Shown here: positions 1 to 10,868 of the stretch, piece after piece
Position numbering within the stretch: position 1 is the first letter of the stretch
Layout of the letters: each line of letters opens with the position of its first letter
Assembly: GCA_026120185.1 (NCBI GenBank)
Contig: JANUWF010001475.1
Coordinates: forward strand, 434,001-498,000
Origin: Voacanga thouarsii
Taxonomy: Eukaryota > Streptophyta > Magnoliopsida > Gentianales > Apocynaceae
Direction of reading: 5' to 3'
Length of the DNA stretch: 64,000 nucleotides
Notes under the pieces: model-generated
Database searches by the model: none
What the model saw: the letters and a program-made list of their open reading frames with translations, nothing else
What the model was told of the DNA's origin: nothing
Made by a program: the position numbers and the translations under genes

Positions 1-1958
1 TTACACCTTTACTGGGAAGTCTAGACAAATGATGTTTCAATCTACTAATTCCACCATTTAACACTCTGAGGCAGAACTTGCATCTCACCTTATTTCCATC
101 TAACTTGTCAGCATATTCCCAACAGACATCTTTTTCTCGAACCACTGCCAGATAATAAAAGCATAGCAACTTGTTCAGGCATGTCAAATTAAGCATGCTA
201 ATGCATAGGCTTTTGAGTTTTATCAAATGAACTTTATTAAAAGAAAAAAAAAATCTAAGATATTACATGATTTCAAATTCGACGGAGGCTGGTGTCAATA
301 AGCAAATAAAACATCTGTTTCCTCAGCGAGACGAAATAAGATGAGACGGTTAGTAGTGTTGACACATTTATAGGACGCCAAAACAACAAAAACCAAAACA
401 TTGTGTAGTAATATCCTCAAGAGAAACTATCTTCATATGCAACCAGTTCGGTGAGATGGGGCCTTGGAGTAAGACTCTCCTAAACTTGAGTCCTTGACCC
501 AGGGAAAGCTTTGGGTCAATATCGTCCAAGGTTAATAATGAGACTTATAGAAAGGTGCCAACATCACTTTGTCTTTCCTTTAATGCATTGTGCTCGTCGT
601 CTTTTCTTTTCGGCATGCTCATGCACGAGCAGAAAACCAATCAAACTTCAAAATTGGAAAATGTTCAATCTGCATACTACTTCTTAATTCCAAGAGAATA
701 AGATCACCAAAGCATTGCATAATGATGACAAGGCAGCACAACATGGTAAGCTTAATAGATAAACCTGTTGGCACTAGTAGACTAACATGTGGAAAACCAA
801 GCGAAGATTCCCGTAATAATTATTTGCATTTTATTGAGCAATTACACCTTCAATGCACATAGAAGCAAACAATAATGACATATTTACAAAAATTTGGACT
901 GGAATAAACAGATGCAACTTACTGATAGAAAAGATGCTTCACTGTCCTGGGAAAACCTAAAAGAGTAAAAGGTGAAGTTGGTAAACAACATATAAGGAGG
1001 GAAAAAGGGTAATGAGTTGATCAAAGGGGAAAGAAAAGCAAAAAGAAATTAAAATTTGCCGTTGTACCGTGACATCAAATCAACAAAAGCATTCCAAGAG
1101 ACCATTATGAGGCTTTCAGAAACCAGCACCCACAAGTCTCAACCTACACACTGGAATGCGTCCAGTAGCTTAGCTTGAATGGTTCCAAGTTTATTTCAAT
1201 GAATAATTAACGAAAAATTTCCTCTGATATTCAGTCCAATCTTCATCACAGAAGTATATTATTTCTTTAGATAATCTTCATCAATATAAAGACCATCCTA
1301 CTCTAGAGAACTAGCATAAACCCCGCATCAGAATCCAATGTAAGAGGATCAACTCATCCTTTAAATTGCCAGAAAACAGTCAGTACATTTTGTGGTCTCG
1401 TCATATCCGTTAACACAAACAGCGAAAGACCATTTCTTCCTTAGGTGGACAACTGCATCTCCCATCTTTGCTATACACACAGGGATTGTATCTCCCTCCA
1501 CCTTTTTCCAGCCATGCAGCAAAATACTACTCTCTAATAACACCTCAGGGAAAACAAAATTTATTCAAATCAACTAAATGCCAAGAGCTTAATTGTTCTC
1601 GAGCTGATCACCATCGCCCCATCTAATCAAAAGTAAAATCTTTGCGAAGTTCTGTCAGCTTTTCTACTCCATTTTTACATTTTTTATACTAAATTTTCCA
1701 CTCCATTTTTCAAACAAAGAGGGTACAAGAAAATCCCGTTTTCTCTGTGTGACAAGTTGAATCTTAGTAGACAACAAGATGCCCAGTATCACCATGATAG
1801 AAAGAGGGGAAGGTCGAAAACACAAAATAAATATTCAAAAAGTCCTCAATAATTCTGATTATTTCCTTCAGTTTCTCACCACCCAGACAGAAAGTGAAGT
1901 GGGAGAAGATCAAAAGAGAGAAAATAGCGATAAATACTCAAGAAATATATTAACTTAC
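1..1958. other. Non-coding or unassigned stretch
   Basis: No convincing protein gene is seen. The longest open frames are short and lack family resemblance. A minus-strand frame of about 62 codons at 1361-1546 (containing GWKKVEGDTIPV and a stop at 1361) has protein-like composition and could be a terminal exon of a minus-strand gene. I could not connect it in phase to the possible leader exon at 1959-2060 and I do not recognise it. The stretch could also be intron and 5' leader of a gene lying left of the window. Confidence 0.4.
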
Positions 1959-2060
1959 AGAGGAGAGAGAGATCTCTTAGCTCTCTTATCGGAGAAGAGA
2001 TAAACGGAGGTTGCAGAGTTTACAGATCTGTTTCACTTATCGCGATATTTTGGAGGCTAC
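1959..2060 (-). other. Possible 5' leader exon of a minus-strand gene
   Basis: On the minus strand a pyrimidine/purine-rich leader-like stretch ends in a strong splice donor (CTCCTCT followed by GTAAGTTAA, with the GT at 1958-1957). CT-rich leaders followed by a consensus donor are typical of plant 5' UTR first exons. No start codon or downstream coding exon is identified, so this is inference from one splice site plus composition. Confidence 0.3.
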
Positions 2061-2329
2061 AAATACATAGGCGTTTTTGTATTTTCCATTTAAAATTTAT
2101 CTTCTCGTTTACTATCATTTTTCTTCTTTTATTTAGAGGATTAAGAGTGGATGACGATATCTCGCGGCTGTATTCGACAAATGCTACGCGTTCCGGATGC
2201 ACTAAAAGCGTAAACTGTCATCGTTTTAACCATTAAGCGTGTTCTTAAATGGATACTACAAATTCTTTTTCCCTTTTTTTTTTTTTTTGATGTCTGCTTT
2301 GGCTGGGGGGTGGGAAGGTGATGGTGTTT

Positions 2330-3000
2330 CTTATATACTGAGATATTTTTAAAAATCTCATAAGCTATAAGATATCATTTTAAGTGCACTAAGGCATAAA
2401 ATTTGTTGTGGTGGCCCGGGGTGGGGGGGGGTGTTGAATAAGCAGAGAACATTGTTTGAAAGAGGTTCTAACTAAATGCAATAAAGGGAATGGGGGAAAA
2501 CAGTGGCAAAAAAAATTGTTCTAAGTGCAGTAGGGGCTAAATGGAAGGCGGGGAGGAAAAGGAAAAAACGTGGATAATTTTATGGAATATCATTCTAAAT
2601 GGATAAAAAGCGAAGGAGAAAAAAAACTAGATTTTTATAGAATATTGATCTAAAATTTTGTAGAATATTATTTTATTTTGAGGTAGATATAGCAGAGAAT
2701 ATCATTTTGAATGCGCAAAAGGGAAAGATAAATAAAAGGATAAAAAGGAAAAAATTCTGGAAGTTTTTTTTTTAAAAAAACTAGATTTACAAAATATTAT
2801 TTTAAATTAACAAAAAGTGAAAAAAAAAATTGGTGAAAATAGACTCATAGAATATATTTTTTAAATGAACAAAATATTCATATAATATAAATAGATGAAA
2901 TATAGAAAAGGGGGAGCGAGGGATAAGAAGAAATTGGATTTACAGAATATTATCTCTAAATGGACAGAAATAGGAAACAGTAGACTCATAAAATACACAA
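2330..3000. repeat. Degenerate A-rich tandem repeat field
   Basis: A short motif recurs about every 60-90 bases with heavy drift: a 'tagaatat.att' block, then 'ctaaatgga', then an A/G-rich tail. Examples lie near 2583, 2637, 2665, 2697, 2787, 2848, 2948 and 2985. No open frame of interest. It ends just before the tRNA gene at 3027. Confidence 0.5.
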
Positions 3001-3026
3001 AAATTGTGACAACCGAAGTTTTCTCT

Positions 3027-3098
3027 TATCAGAGCCTGGTTTCGATCCAGGGACCTGTGGGTTATGGGCCCACCACGCTTCCGCTGCGCCACTCTGAT
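3027..3098 (-). tRNA. Initiator tRNA-Met (anticodon CAT)
   Basis: A 72-nt tRNA on the minus strand. The 5' acceptor strand ATCAGAG pairs with CTCTGAT at the 3' end. The anticodon CAT is read from 3066 down to 3064, inside a GGGCCCATAACCC stem-loop. The T loop reads ATCGAAA instead of the usual TTCGAAT; this A-containing loop and the A-T first pair are hallmarks of eukaryotic initiator tRNA-Met rather than elongator Met. The A box (GTGGCGCAGCGG) and B box (GGATCGAAACC) are internal Pol III promoter elements. No intron is present. It decodes the AUG start codon. Confidence 0.96.
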
Positions 3099-3344
3099 TT
3101 ATTATTTACTTTTGGCTAATAATATATTTATTATAAATAATTATTTTTATTTGAAAACAAAAACCGATTTCGACCAATGTGGGCTTGGCTATGAATATGG
3201 TCCTGAAAACGGACTGGGCTTTACATTACAGCATCAGAGACAATGACTCCGAATCAATGAGTCTAGACCATCCCCAGAGGCTCTATTATATTTAAACTAA
3301 TCAACTTAATGGGAAAAATAAATAAATCAATAAAAAATAAGTAA

Positions 3345-3688
3345 TGTTATGAATTATTGGAATCTCCATTAATTAGTGGAGGCTCCACTAATTATGGATT
3401 TATGTGAATTATTAGAAGATTTTTATGGATGTCCACCATTTAGTGGAGACACCATTAATTGAAGATGATGTATGCCATGATGTATTTCACTAATTAGAGC
3501 TCTATAAATAGAGCTATTCTCTAAGCTTATAATACACCATTATTTTGTGAAAGAAAGATTAGTGAAAGAAAGATTAGAGAAAATTGTGAGAGAAAAGAAA
3601 GAGAAAAATTCTTGTGCAAAGAATAGTTAGAATTTTCTTAGTGTGTAGTATGTAGATTTTATTCTAATACTACCCTAATTTTATAACA
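3345..3688 (+). repeat. Left LTR of the copia-type element
   Basis: 344 bp, TGTTATG to ATAACA. It contains CTATAAATAGAG (about 3501), a good TATA box, about 30 bp upstream of a likely transcription start, followed by an A/G-rich leader. It matches the right LTR at all but one position. Confidence 0.96.
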
Positions 3689-3879
3689 CGTTATCAGCAC
3701 GAGTCTCTACCGTTAGTAAAGCAAGAAGACAGGTACGCATTTATTGATCTCGCTAAATTCGAATTTGTAGCCCTTGATATTTTTGAAAAAAAAAAATTAT
3801 ATGTCATACAGAAATGCATCTAAATGCTAAAAAAAAGGAGATCCATATGTCATGTGGATAAAAAAAAAGATTTGACTAC

Positions 3880-4330
3880 CTGAAGATGGTCGTACTACCC
3901 ACTGCACGGTATGAATGGTTGCACCTGAAGTTGCAAGATTGTAAAATCGTGAACTCCGTGATGTATAAAACTACATCTTAGTTAAAAATTTTATGAAGAA
4001 AAAGTTACTGATGAAGTTATATTGGAGAAGACATTCTCCACTTTTCATGTCCTACAGTAACAATATCGAGAAAAAGGGTATCCAAAATTGACAGCTTTAA
4101 CATGAGTTATTATTGAGAAATCATGAAGCCAGATGAAGCGGCTCAACAAAGCACTCCTGAAGTGAATGTTGTTGGCTCCAGTAGAAGCCATCGTTATAGT
4201 CGTAGTTGTGGCGAGTGGCCGTGGTTATGGTCATGGACACACTCGATATTTCCCTTATCACGGAGAAATACTGGCACACTGAAGTGGAATAGAAAAGATA
4301 ATAAGGGAAAAAGATATTTCCATTAATAAT
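3880..4330 (+). pseudogene. gag remnant of the copia-type element
   Basis: Across several frames the translation resembles the copia-type gag (UBN2-like) region: a stretch starting ARYEWLHLKLQD near 3910, then scattered blocks, then EVNVVGSSR and NTGTLKWNRKDNKGK near the C-terminus. Frame changes and stops separate the blocks, and the zinc knuckle is not recognisable. It ends where the captured segment begins. Not expected to make a working capsid protein. Confidence 0.75.
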
Positions 4331-4666
4331 AAGCATCACATCTTTTATTCATAGCACTAGTGTTCATATGAACTTAATGATACATGCTTATAGTTGCTCT
4401 TTTGTAATTGAGCTGACAAATGTAAGATGAAGGTTTGTAATTGTTCTTTTTCAATATTTACATTAGAGGACGACAAACAATTAGTAATTATGGACTTCAA
4501 CTCCTCTTTTTCGACATCCTCCTCCTTTTCTTTCCCTTTTGAGCCAAGCATCGAGACTAGCGGCGAAGTAGCTAGTAAAATTATCTGCGAAATGAGTCTT
4601 GAGATTTTATGATCTCCTTAAGTTTATTATATTTCTTATTATATTTGGCCTTGAAACATGCTTGTC

Positions 4667-5811
4667 TCAATTTCGTGTTTGGTCCTCTAACTGCGTATTA
4701 GGACTTTCTTCCACCAACTGTTTTTCACATTCCAGATATCGCAATGGCTTCTTGTAATTTCTTCTCGACCATATGTCCTCCTTCTTCTTTATTTTGCATA
4801 TCCTGTAAATCGAAGTGATATCATCGGTTATTTACTTATAAATCTTTCATAGTTTCATACTTACAAATTATAAGTATGTATGAGAGAGAACTCGAACATT
4901 CTTGATTATGGTATCCAAGCTCACCAATTTCTGTGAGGCCATCGACGAATTCCTAACTCCCTACATCTTTTCTTGAGACGGGTTATGCCAATATTCGGTT
5001 CTTTGGTTGCGCTTTTGATTGGTAGGTAAAAATACTGCGAAATTGTTTCTCTTGATAGTGTCTGGGAGTTATTGCCCTTCTTCTCTCTCTGCCTCTTAAT
5101 CATCTTCTTCTCCCCAGGAATTTTGTCTGCAATAATATCTTGAACTTCGATATTATGCATTTCATGAGTACTTACTCCGACTTCGTTGCCAAGACCACTC
5201 ATTATTTCTCCTAGAAAAAGAAAATAATATCGATAAAGGTAATACCATTCAAAATCCATGTTTAAATGTATAATAACACTGGAATCATATTACGGCTTTG
5301 TTCAAAATCCATTAGAGAGTAGAAAGGATCATGCACAAGCATATCCTCATTCAAAGGAATAGCATCAAGAAGAACAAGTATCAAAAGCGAGTCTCTTGTA
5401 GAGGCGAGATCAACTTGGTCCAAAGCGGTATGTTCAAAACTTCCATCGATTTACATAAAAAACAAACCAAAAGAGAGTTTAATTTCATTATCAAGCACAC
5501 TAAAAACAAATGGAAGCCATCAAAGGTATCTCACCTGAAATTAGGAGGAAGTGGTTGGTTTGGAAAGGAAAATATATCAAAATCTTCTGCGTTCGAATTA
5601 GACAGAAGCGGTTGGTTTGAAAAGGAAAACATATCAAAATCTTACGCGTTCGAATTAGGCGAAGCGGTTGGTTTGGAAAGGAAAACATATCAAAATCTTC
5701 TGTGTTCGAATTAGGCAAAAGCGGTTGGTTTGGAAATGAAAATACATCAACATCTGCTGCAGAAACTAAGTCAAAATTTGACCATGTCTCAAATGAATTA
5801 CAAGTCTCCAT
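4667..5811 (-). pseudogene. Captured RWP-RK (RKD-type) transcription factor gene piece
   Basis: Reverse-oriented inside the retrotransposon. Three exons can be drawn with GT..AG introns: 5811-5535, 5210-4925 and 4802-4667. Joined, they form an open frame of 233 codons including the stop. Exon 1 starts METCNSFETW and has a tandem repeat of about 54-57 bp encoding variants of FSFPNQPL; the second repeat has lost one base. Exon 2 holds the RWP-RK DNA-binding domain (SRETISQYFYLPIK, LKKRCRELGIRRWPHR), with the signature RK changed to RN. Exon 3 keeps a family-like coiled-coil tail (LECEKQLVEES), but its first part seems out of the native frame. RKD proteins are plant egg-cell and embryogenesis regulators. 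I infer a captured, partly decayed copy. Degraded C-terminal sequence continues to about 4357. Confidence 0.88.
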
Positions 5812-5851
5812 ATCTGCTTTGTGATTTTTGTTTTTGATGTTTACTAATGAC

Positions 5852-5900
5852 TGATAACTGAGATATATATCGATATATATATATATATATATATATATCT
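5852..5900. repeat. (AT)n microsatellite
   Basis: Alternating AT of about 40 bases interrupted by a CG, located just upstream of the captured RKD start codon, in what would be its promoter or 5' leader. Confidence 0.85.
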
Positions 5901-6062
5901 GTATGAAGAAGAAGAAGAGGTAGATGGTAGGTAGAGGGTCGGAGGAGAAGAAAAGACAAGAGAGGAAGATGAAAAATCGGTACCGGGAAGAGTGAAAAAA
6001 AAAATATAGATATTTTTCTTGGCATTTCCTGCTTGTCATCATTTTCTTATATTTATTTTCTT

Positions 6063-8100
6063 ATTCTCTTATGAAATCATTATTCCCTAAATTAAGGGGA
6101 GAACAGAAACAGTACAAGAAAGATCGTGATTGGACAACATCATTAAATTATCTTGATCCGCATACAAGCGCATGTGAACTTGAAGTTCAAAAGATAATTC
6201 ATTTGTAAAGCATTGCAAATCAAATGCCAGATGCTTTTGTTGACTCTAGAAGAGTAACAAAATCGCATATGCCAGCTATAAATGCTCCTATTCGAATTGA
6301 AGTTCCAGCAGAACAAAATATTATACCTATAGCTGCTGAGCCAAAAGCATGCCAGAAGCATGGCCGACCTCTTGGTTCTAAAGATAAAAATCCTCGAAAG
6401 AAAAGAGGATTAAATGATCCAAAAGATCATATTGAAGAAAAGAATGATAAAGACCAAGAGAGAACTGATGACAAAGAACCAGAAGTTGATGAAAGTAACA
6501 CTGAAATTTCTATCAATTATACCACTTCTGGTAGAAGTTGGAATCGGATAGAAACTGTTATTGATGATATATTTGCATACAATATATCTCTTGATGTTAC
6601 ACAGGATAATGATGATCCTGAACCAATATCAGTTGATGAATGTCGGCATAGAAAAGATTGGCTGCAATGGAAAGATGCGATTCAATCGGAGTTAAATGCA
6701 CTAGCAAAACGTGAAGTCTTCGGACCTGCAGTCCGAACACCAAAAGGTATAAAACCTGTTGGCTACAAATGGATATTTGTGCGAAAGCGCAATGAAAAGA
6801 GTGAAATCGTTCGATATAAAGCGCGATTAGTAGCCCAAGGTTTTTCACAAAGACCAGGTATTGATTATGATGAAACTTATTCTCCTGTTGTTGATGCTAT
6901 TACACTCCGATATCTTATCAGTTTGGCAGTACATGAAAAGATAGATATGCGCCTATTAGATGTTGTCACTGCTTACTTGTATGGAAATTTAGAAAATGAT
7001 GTTTACATGAAAATCCCCGAAGGATTTCATATGCCGAAGCATATAAACATTATCCTCGTGAAAATTACTCCATCAAGTTGCGAAATCATTATATGGCCTG
7101 AAGCAATGCAGGCGCATGTGATTCACACGTCTTAGTGAATATTTATTGAAAGCGGGATTTAAAAATGACCAGGTATGTCCATGCGTTTTTATTAAGAAAT
7201 CTGGTTTTAAATTTGTGATATTAGCTATATATGTTGATGATATTAATCTTATTGGAACTCTGAAGAGCTCCAAGAAACAATTGATTATTTAAAAAGAGAA
7301 TTCGAAATCAAGGATTTTGGTAAAACCAAATTTTGCCTTGGTTTACAAATTGAACATTTGGAGAGTGGAACATTTATTCATCAATCAACATATACAACAA
7401 AAGTGCTAAAAAGATTTTACATGGACAAAGCACATCCATTGAGTATTCCAATGATCGTCCGATCATTAAATGTGGATAAAGATCCTTTTCGACCTCAAGA
7501 AAATGATGAAGAACTCCTTGGTCCTGAAGTACCATATCCCGAGTGCAATTGGTGCATTGATGTATCTTGCTAATAACACACGGCCTGATATTGCTTTCAT
7601 TGTCAATTTATTAGCAAGATTTAGTTCTTCACCAACACGACGACATTGGAATGGAATTAAACAAGTCCTTCGATATCTCCAAGCGACTACTTCTTCAAAT
7701 CATGCTTGAAATTATAGCCATTCATGAAGCAAGTCGAGAATGTGTATGGCTAAGATCCATGATTCATTATATCCGAGAAAGTTGTGGATTATCATCAATC
7801 AAAGGTATTCCAACTCCTCTTTATGAAGACAATGCAGCTTGCATAGCTCAATTACGAGGAGGATATATTAAAGGAGATCGGACAAAACATATTTCACCAA
7901 AATTCTTCTTTACTCATGAACTCCGGAAGAAATGTGAAATTGATGTGCTACAAATTCGGTCATGTGACAACCTCGCAGATATTTTCACGAAGACTTTACC
8001 GACGGCAACATTTGAAAAGTTGAGATATAAAATCGGTATGCGTCGGTTTAAAGATTTAAAGGAATCATCTCATCGGGGGAGTAATAAACATACATATAGA
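6063..8100 (+). pseudogene. Copia pol: integrase end, reverse transcriptase, RNase H (broken)
   Basis: The open block 6224-7135 starts in the integrase-RT linker (GRPLGSKDKNPRKK) and enters reverse transcriptase (WKDAIQSELNAL, YKARLVAQGFSQ, TYSPVVDAIT). A frame change near 7050 moves the reading to the block with the catalytic YVDD (about 7230-7241). Another frame change lies near 7540, before [10 protein letters not shown]. RNase H ([16 protein letters not shown], then the LADIFTKTLP tail) is joined directly after LRYLQ near 7683, so the first part of RNase H is deleted. Multiple breaks make it non-functional. The order RT then RNase H after integrase places it in Ty1/copia. Confidence 0.93.
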
Positions 8101-8207
8101 ATAGTGTACTCTTTTTCCTTCACTAGATTTTTTTCCCACTTGGGTTTTTATCTAGTAAGGTTTTAACGAGGCATATTCTTTATGTATGGATGGACATCCA
8201 AGGGGAG

Positions 8208-8551
8208 TGTTATGAATTATTGGAATCTCCATTAATTAGTGGAGGCTCCACTAATTATGGATTTATGTGAATTATTAGAAGATTTTTATGGATGTCCACC
8301 ATTTAGTGGAGACACCATTAATTGAAGATGATGTATGCCATGATGTATTTCACTAATTAGAGCTCTATAAATAGAGCTATTCTCTAAGCTTATAATACAC
8401 CATTATTTTGTGAAAGAAAGATTAGTGAAAGAAAGATTAGAGAAAATTGTGAGAGAAAAGAAAGAGAAAAATTCTTGTGCAAAGAATAGTTAGAATTTTC
8501 TTAGTGTGTAGTATGTAGATTTTATTCTAATACTACCTTAATTTTATAACA
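8208..8551 (+). repeat. Right LTR of the copia-type element
   Basis: 344 bp, same ends as the left LTR. The only difference I find is T for C eighteen bases before the end. It is preceded by the polypurine tract and followed by the AGTAA target duplication. Confidence 0.96.
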
Positions 8552-8556
8552 AGTAA

Positions 8557-9900
8557 GTGGTTACGCGGGATTGTTAAAGCCATAAGCACCTCACACCTGT
8601 ACCTATAGACTATATATGCATAATTATTAGCTTTGAAGTGTACATGACTACGCATCTAGCAAACATAATAATACTTTTTCGTCCTAATTAAATTAATATA
8701 TTTATTATTTTGAATTATCCTGAACAATTAGTAAGACGAATATTCTCTAATAAATTTATAATATTTCAAGTTCATGTAATTAATTACTACAGTATTATAT
8801 TTTATCTGTATGTATATAAATAAATTATAAATATATATTTTTAATATATAAAGATATTGAAATATAAATAGAATTAGGACCTCTCATTATATATTATATT
8901 TTTTCTGTCTTATAATATAAGTCGTTAGAGATTATTTTTATTGTCTTAAATTATAAGTCGTTGATAACTTCTTAAGAAGATTTTTAAATTATTTTTATAT
9001 TTTTATCCTTATTTATTATTCTTTTTTTTATTTTTTTTTTTATTTTTAAGATATTTAAATAGAGATGTTTTTAAAAAAATAAAATTATTTTATTTTTTAA
9101 AATTTTAATATATATAAAATTAAATCAATCGATTTATACTATATGACGAAGGAGAAAGAGAAAGTAAGAGTAAATCTCTCTCTTCGTTTTTTAGGAGAAC
9201 TGAATGGAATGGCGGTAGGAGAGGCGGGCTGAAAACAATGATTTAATGCACCAGTGGAGGGATTATATAGTCAACTCTTTAGTTCCAACTTCCACCATGT
9301 GTTTCTTTTCCGTTTTTCCTTCTTTCTAAGAAATAATAAAACTTAAAGTATTAGCTGTATCGGCCTAACTTAAGACATCATGTATTTGGATTAGAACTCT
9401 TATTTTTTTAATTTAAAAATTATTATTATATATTTTGACATAATTTAATCTTGTATTGAATTTTAATTAACTCTACATAATTAATAATTTTTTATTATAT
9501 TCTCACAAACTAATTCAATCTAATTCTTATTCATTTATGTTTTTACTATAAAAATAATATTTTATTAATTAAATGTTTTTCTCCTCAATACTATATGTAT
9601 TAAAGAAAATGGGGGAAAATATGACTATTCCTCCCTTCTTTAACGGCCTATGTAATGTGTCTCATATATATAGTCTAATTTGATTTCTTTTTCCCTATTG
9701 TAATCTTCTCAGTCTTCATGATTATTTCGTAATAATGGATATCATCAACCGCTAGACACTTACACACAGAGAGCTCCAAAAGAAAGTTGTATACAACCAA
9801 AAAAACAAAATCAAACTAACCCCTTTTTTGTTGTTTACCTAATAAAGTTCCTCTCCAACTCTCCACTCTCCTCCCGTTGCACTGCAATGGCAGAAGCAAT
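8557..9900. other. Intergenic, AT-rich
   Basis: No coding frame of note. About 8900-9165 looks like a worn mariner-type MITE: it opens with TCTTATAATATAAGTCGTTAGAG, closes with ATTTATACTATATGACGAAGGAG, and the two ends are complementary. The remainder is unassigned upstream DNA of the receptor kinase gene. Confidence 0.5.
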
Positions 9901-10370
9901 TTAAAATTCGATGCAAATTTTCCTGAATTAGAATAGAAATGCCAGAGGCAGTTTTCTACTTGGCCCTCTAGCACAAAAGTCAGCAACCTTCCTCCCCGGT
10001 TCTTTCTCCTCCTCCTTTGTATCCACGATGGGAAGAAAGAAGAATAATGGTGGCAATTCTTTTAGCTGAAGCCATTAAAGTCTTTGTGTGATTTCTTTCC
10101 TTATCCGTGGTAGTTTCGCATTGTCTGCACGTGCAACTGCCACTCTTCTCGCGCCTCTCCCCATTGAAACCTCAATAAAAATAAGCACCTACTTTCTTGT
10201 TTTCTTTTTGTTTTGCATTTGCTTTCTCACTCACACGGCACTTTCATCCATTCATTATTTCTTCCCCACTCTTCAAATCATTTTCCCTTCCGCAAGCAAT
10301 CTCCTATTCTTTTCTCCTTTAAACTTCCTTCTCTCGCCTAGCAGGCTTGTGGGATCTCAACACTTCTAAG

Positions 10371-10800
10371 GTCAGTTCATTTCTCAGACTTCCATTCTAA
10401 ACACTTGTAGTTTCAGATGCAAGGGAATGGAGAATTTTAGAAGGAACCCTTTGTTTTTGTTAGTGTTGGCCTTCGTTTCGTTTGCGGCCAAACAGGGGAA
10501 GCAAAAGTTTTTGGGTGCTCAGAAGTCAGAAGTCAGTAATGGGCGGAAGAAGAATAAACCATCCCTCGCTTTTTTTTTTTTCTTACCTCAGACCTAATCT
10601 TATTAATTTGCGTAGTTGACCAAAACGGTTCCGTGAGTCGATAAGTAATTTTACTTGCGTGTGTATTGTCCGCTGTAAGCAACGGTTCTAATTTTTAAGG
10701 GGAGACTGTAATTTTTTATGGTGTGTGTTCAGTATCAATTCCGTTTTGTTCTATGATTCTGCTGTTTTTCTTTTGTGTTTATGAGAGTTCATCTGTGCAG
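10371..10800 (+). other. Intron in the 5' UTR of the receptor-like kinase gene
   Basis: A donor (CTTCTAAG then GTCAGT) at 10371 and an acceptor (CTGTGCAG) ending at 10800 bound a T-rich 430-bp interval containing AT-rich runs. The leader exon before it is CT-rich and the exon after it runs 68 bases to the ATG at 10869. Leader introns are common in this receptor kinase class. Inferred from splice sites only. Confidence 0.6.
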
Positions 10801-10868
10801 ATATGGCAGAGAATAACAATTGACTCTTAGTGTCTTCGCTATTCTGAGCTTAAGAGAGAAGGGGGAAA

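Larger units (their letters stand above)
3345..8551 (+). mobile_element. Copia-type LTR retrotransposon with captured RKD gene, defective
   Basis: A 5,207-bp element bounded by two 344-bp LTRs that start TGTTATG and end ATAACA, flanked by the direct repeat AGTAA (3340-3344 and 8552-8556). The purine-rich tract AAGGGGAG sits just before the right LTR. Behind the left LTR, CGTTATCAGCACGAG is the likely primer binding site, only a partial match to the initiator tRNA-Met 3' end. Order inside: gag remnant, a reverse-oriented host gene segment (about 4340-6060), then the end of integrase, reverse transcriptase and RNase H. Protease and most of integrase are absent and pol is broken, so it cannot move on its own. 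The LTRs differ at one position (C versus T near the 3' end), implying recent insertion, probably with proteins supplied in trans. Confidence 0.96.

Noticed and set aside
1361..1577. Overlapping frames on both strands, the minus one protein-like
   Set aside because: No neighbouring exon joins in phase and no family is recognised; kept only as a remark in the unassigned stretch.
3064..3246. Open frame starting inside the tRNA interval
   Set aside because: It begins at the tRNA anticodon read on the other strand and has no family resemblance; the tRNA explains the sequence.
3689..3710. Primer binding site matching initiator tRNA-Met exactly
   Set aside because: Only a partial match (TATCAG core) is seen, so the primer tRNA is not asserted despite the tRNA-iMet gene next door.
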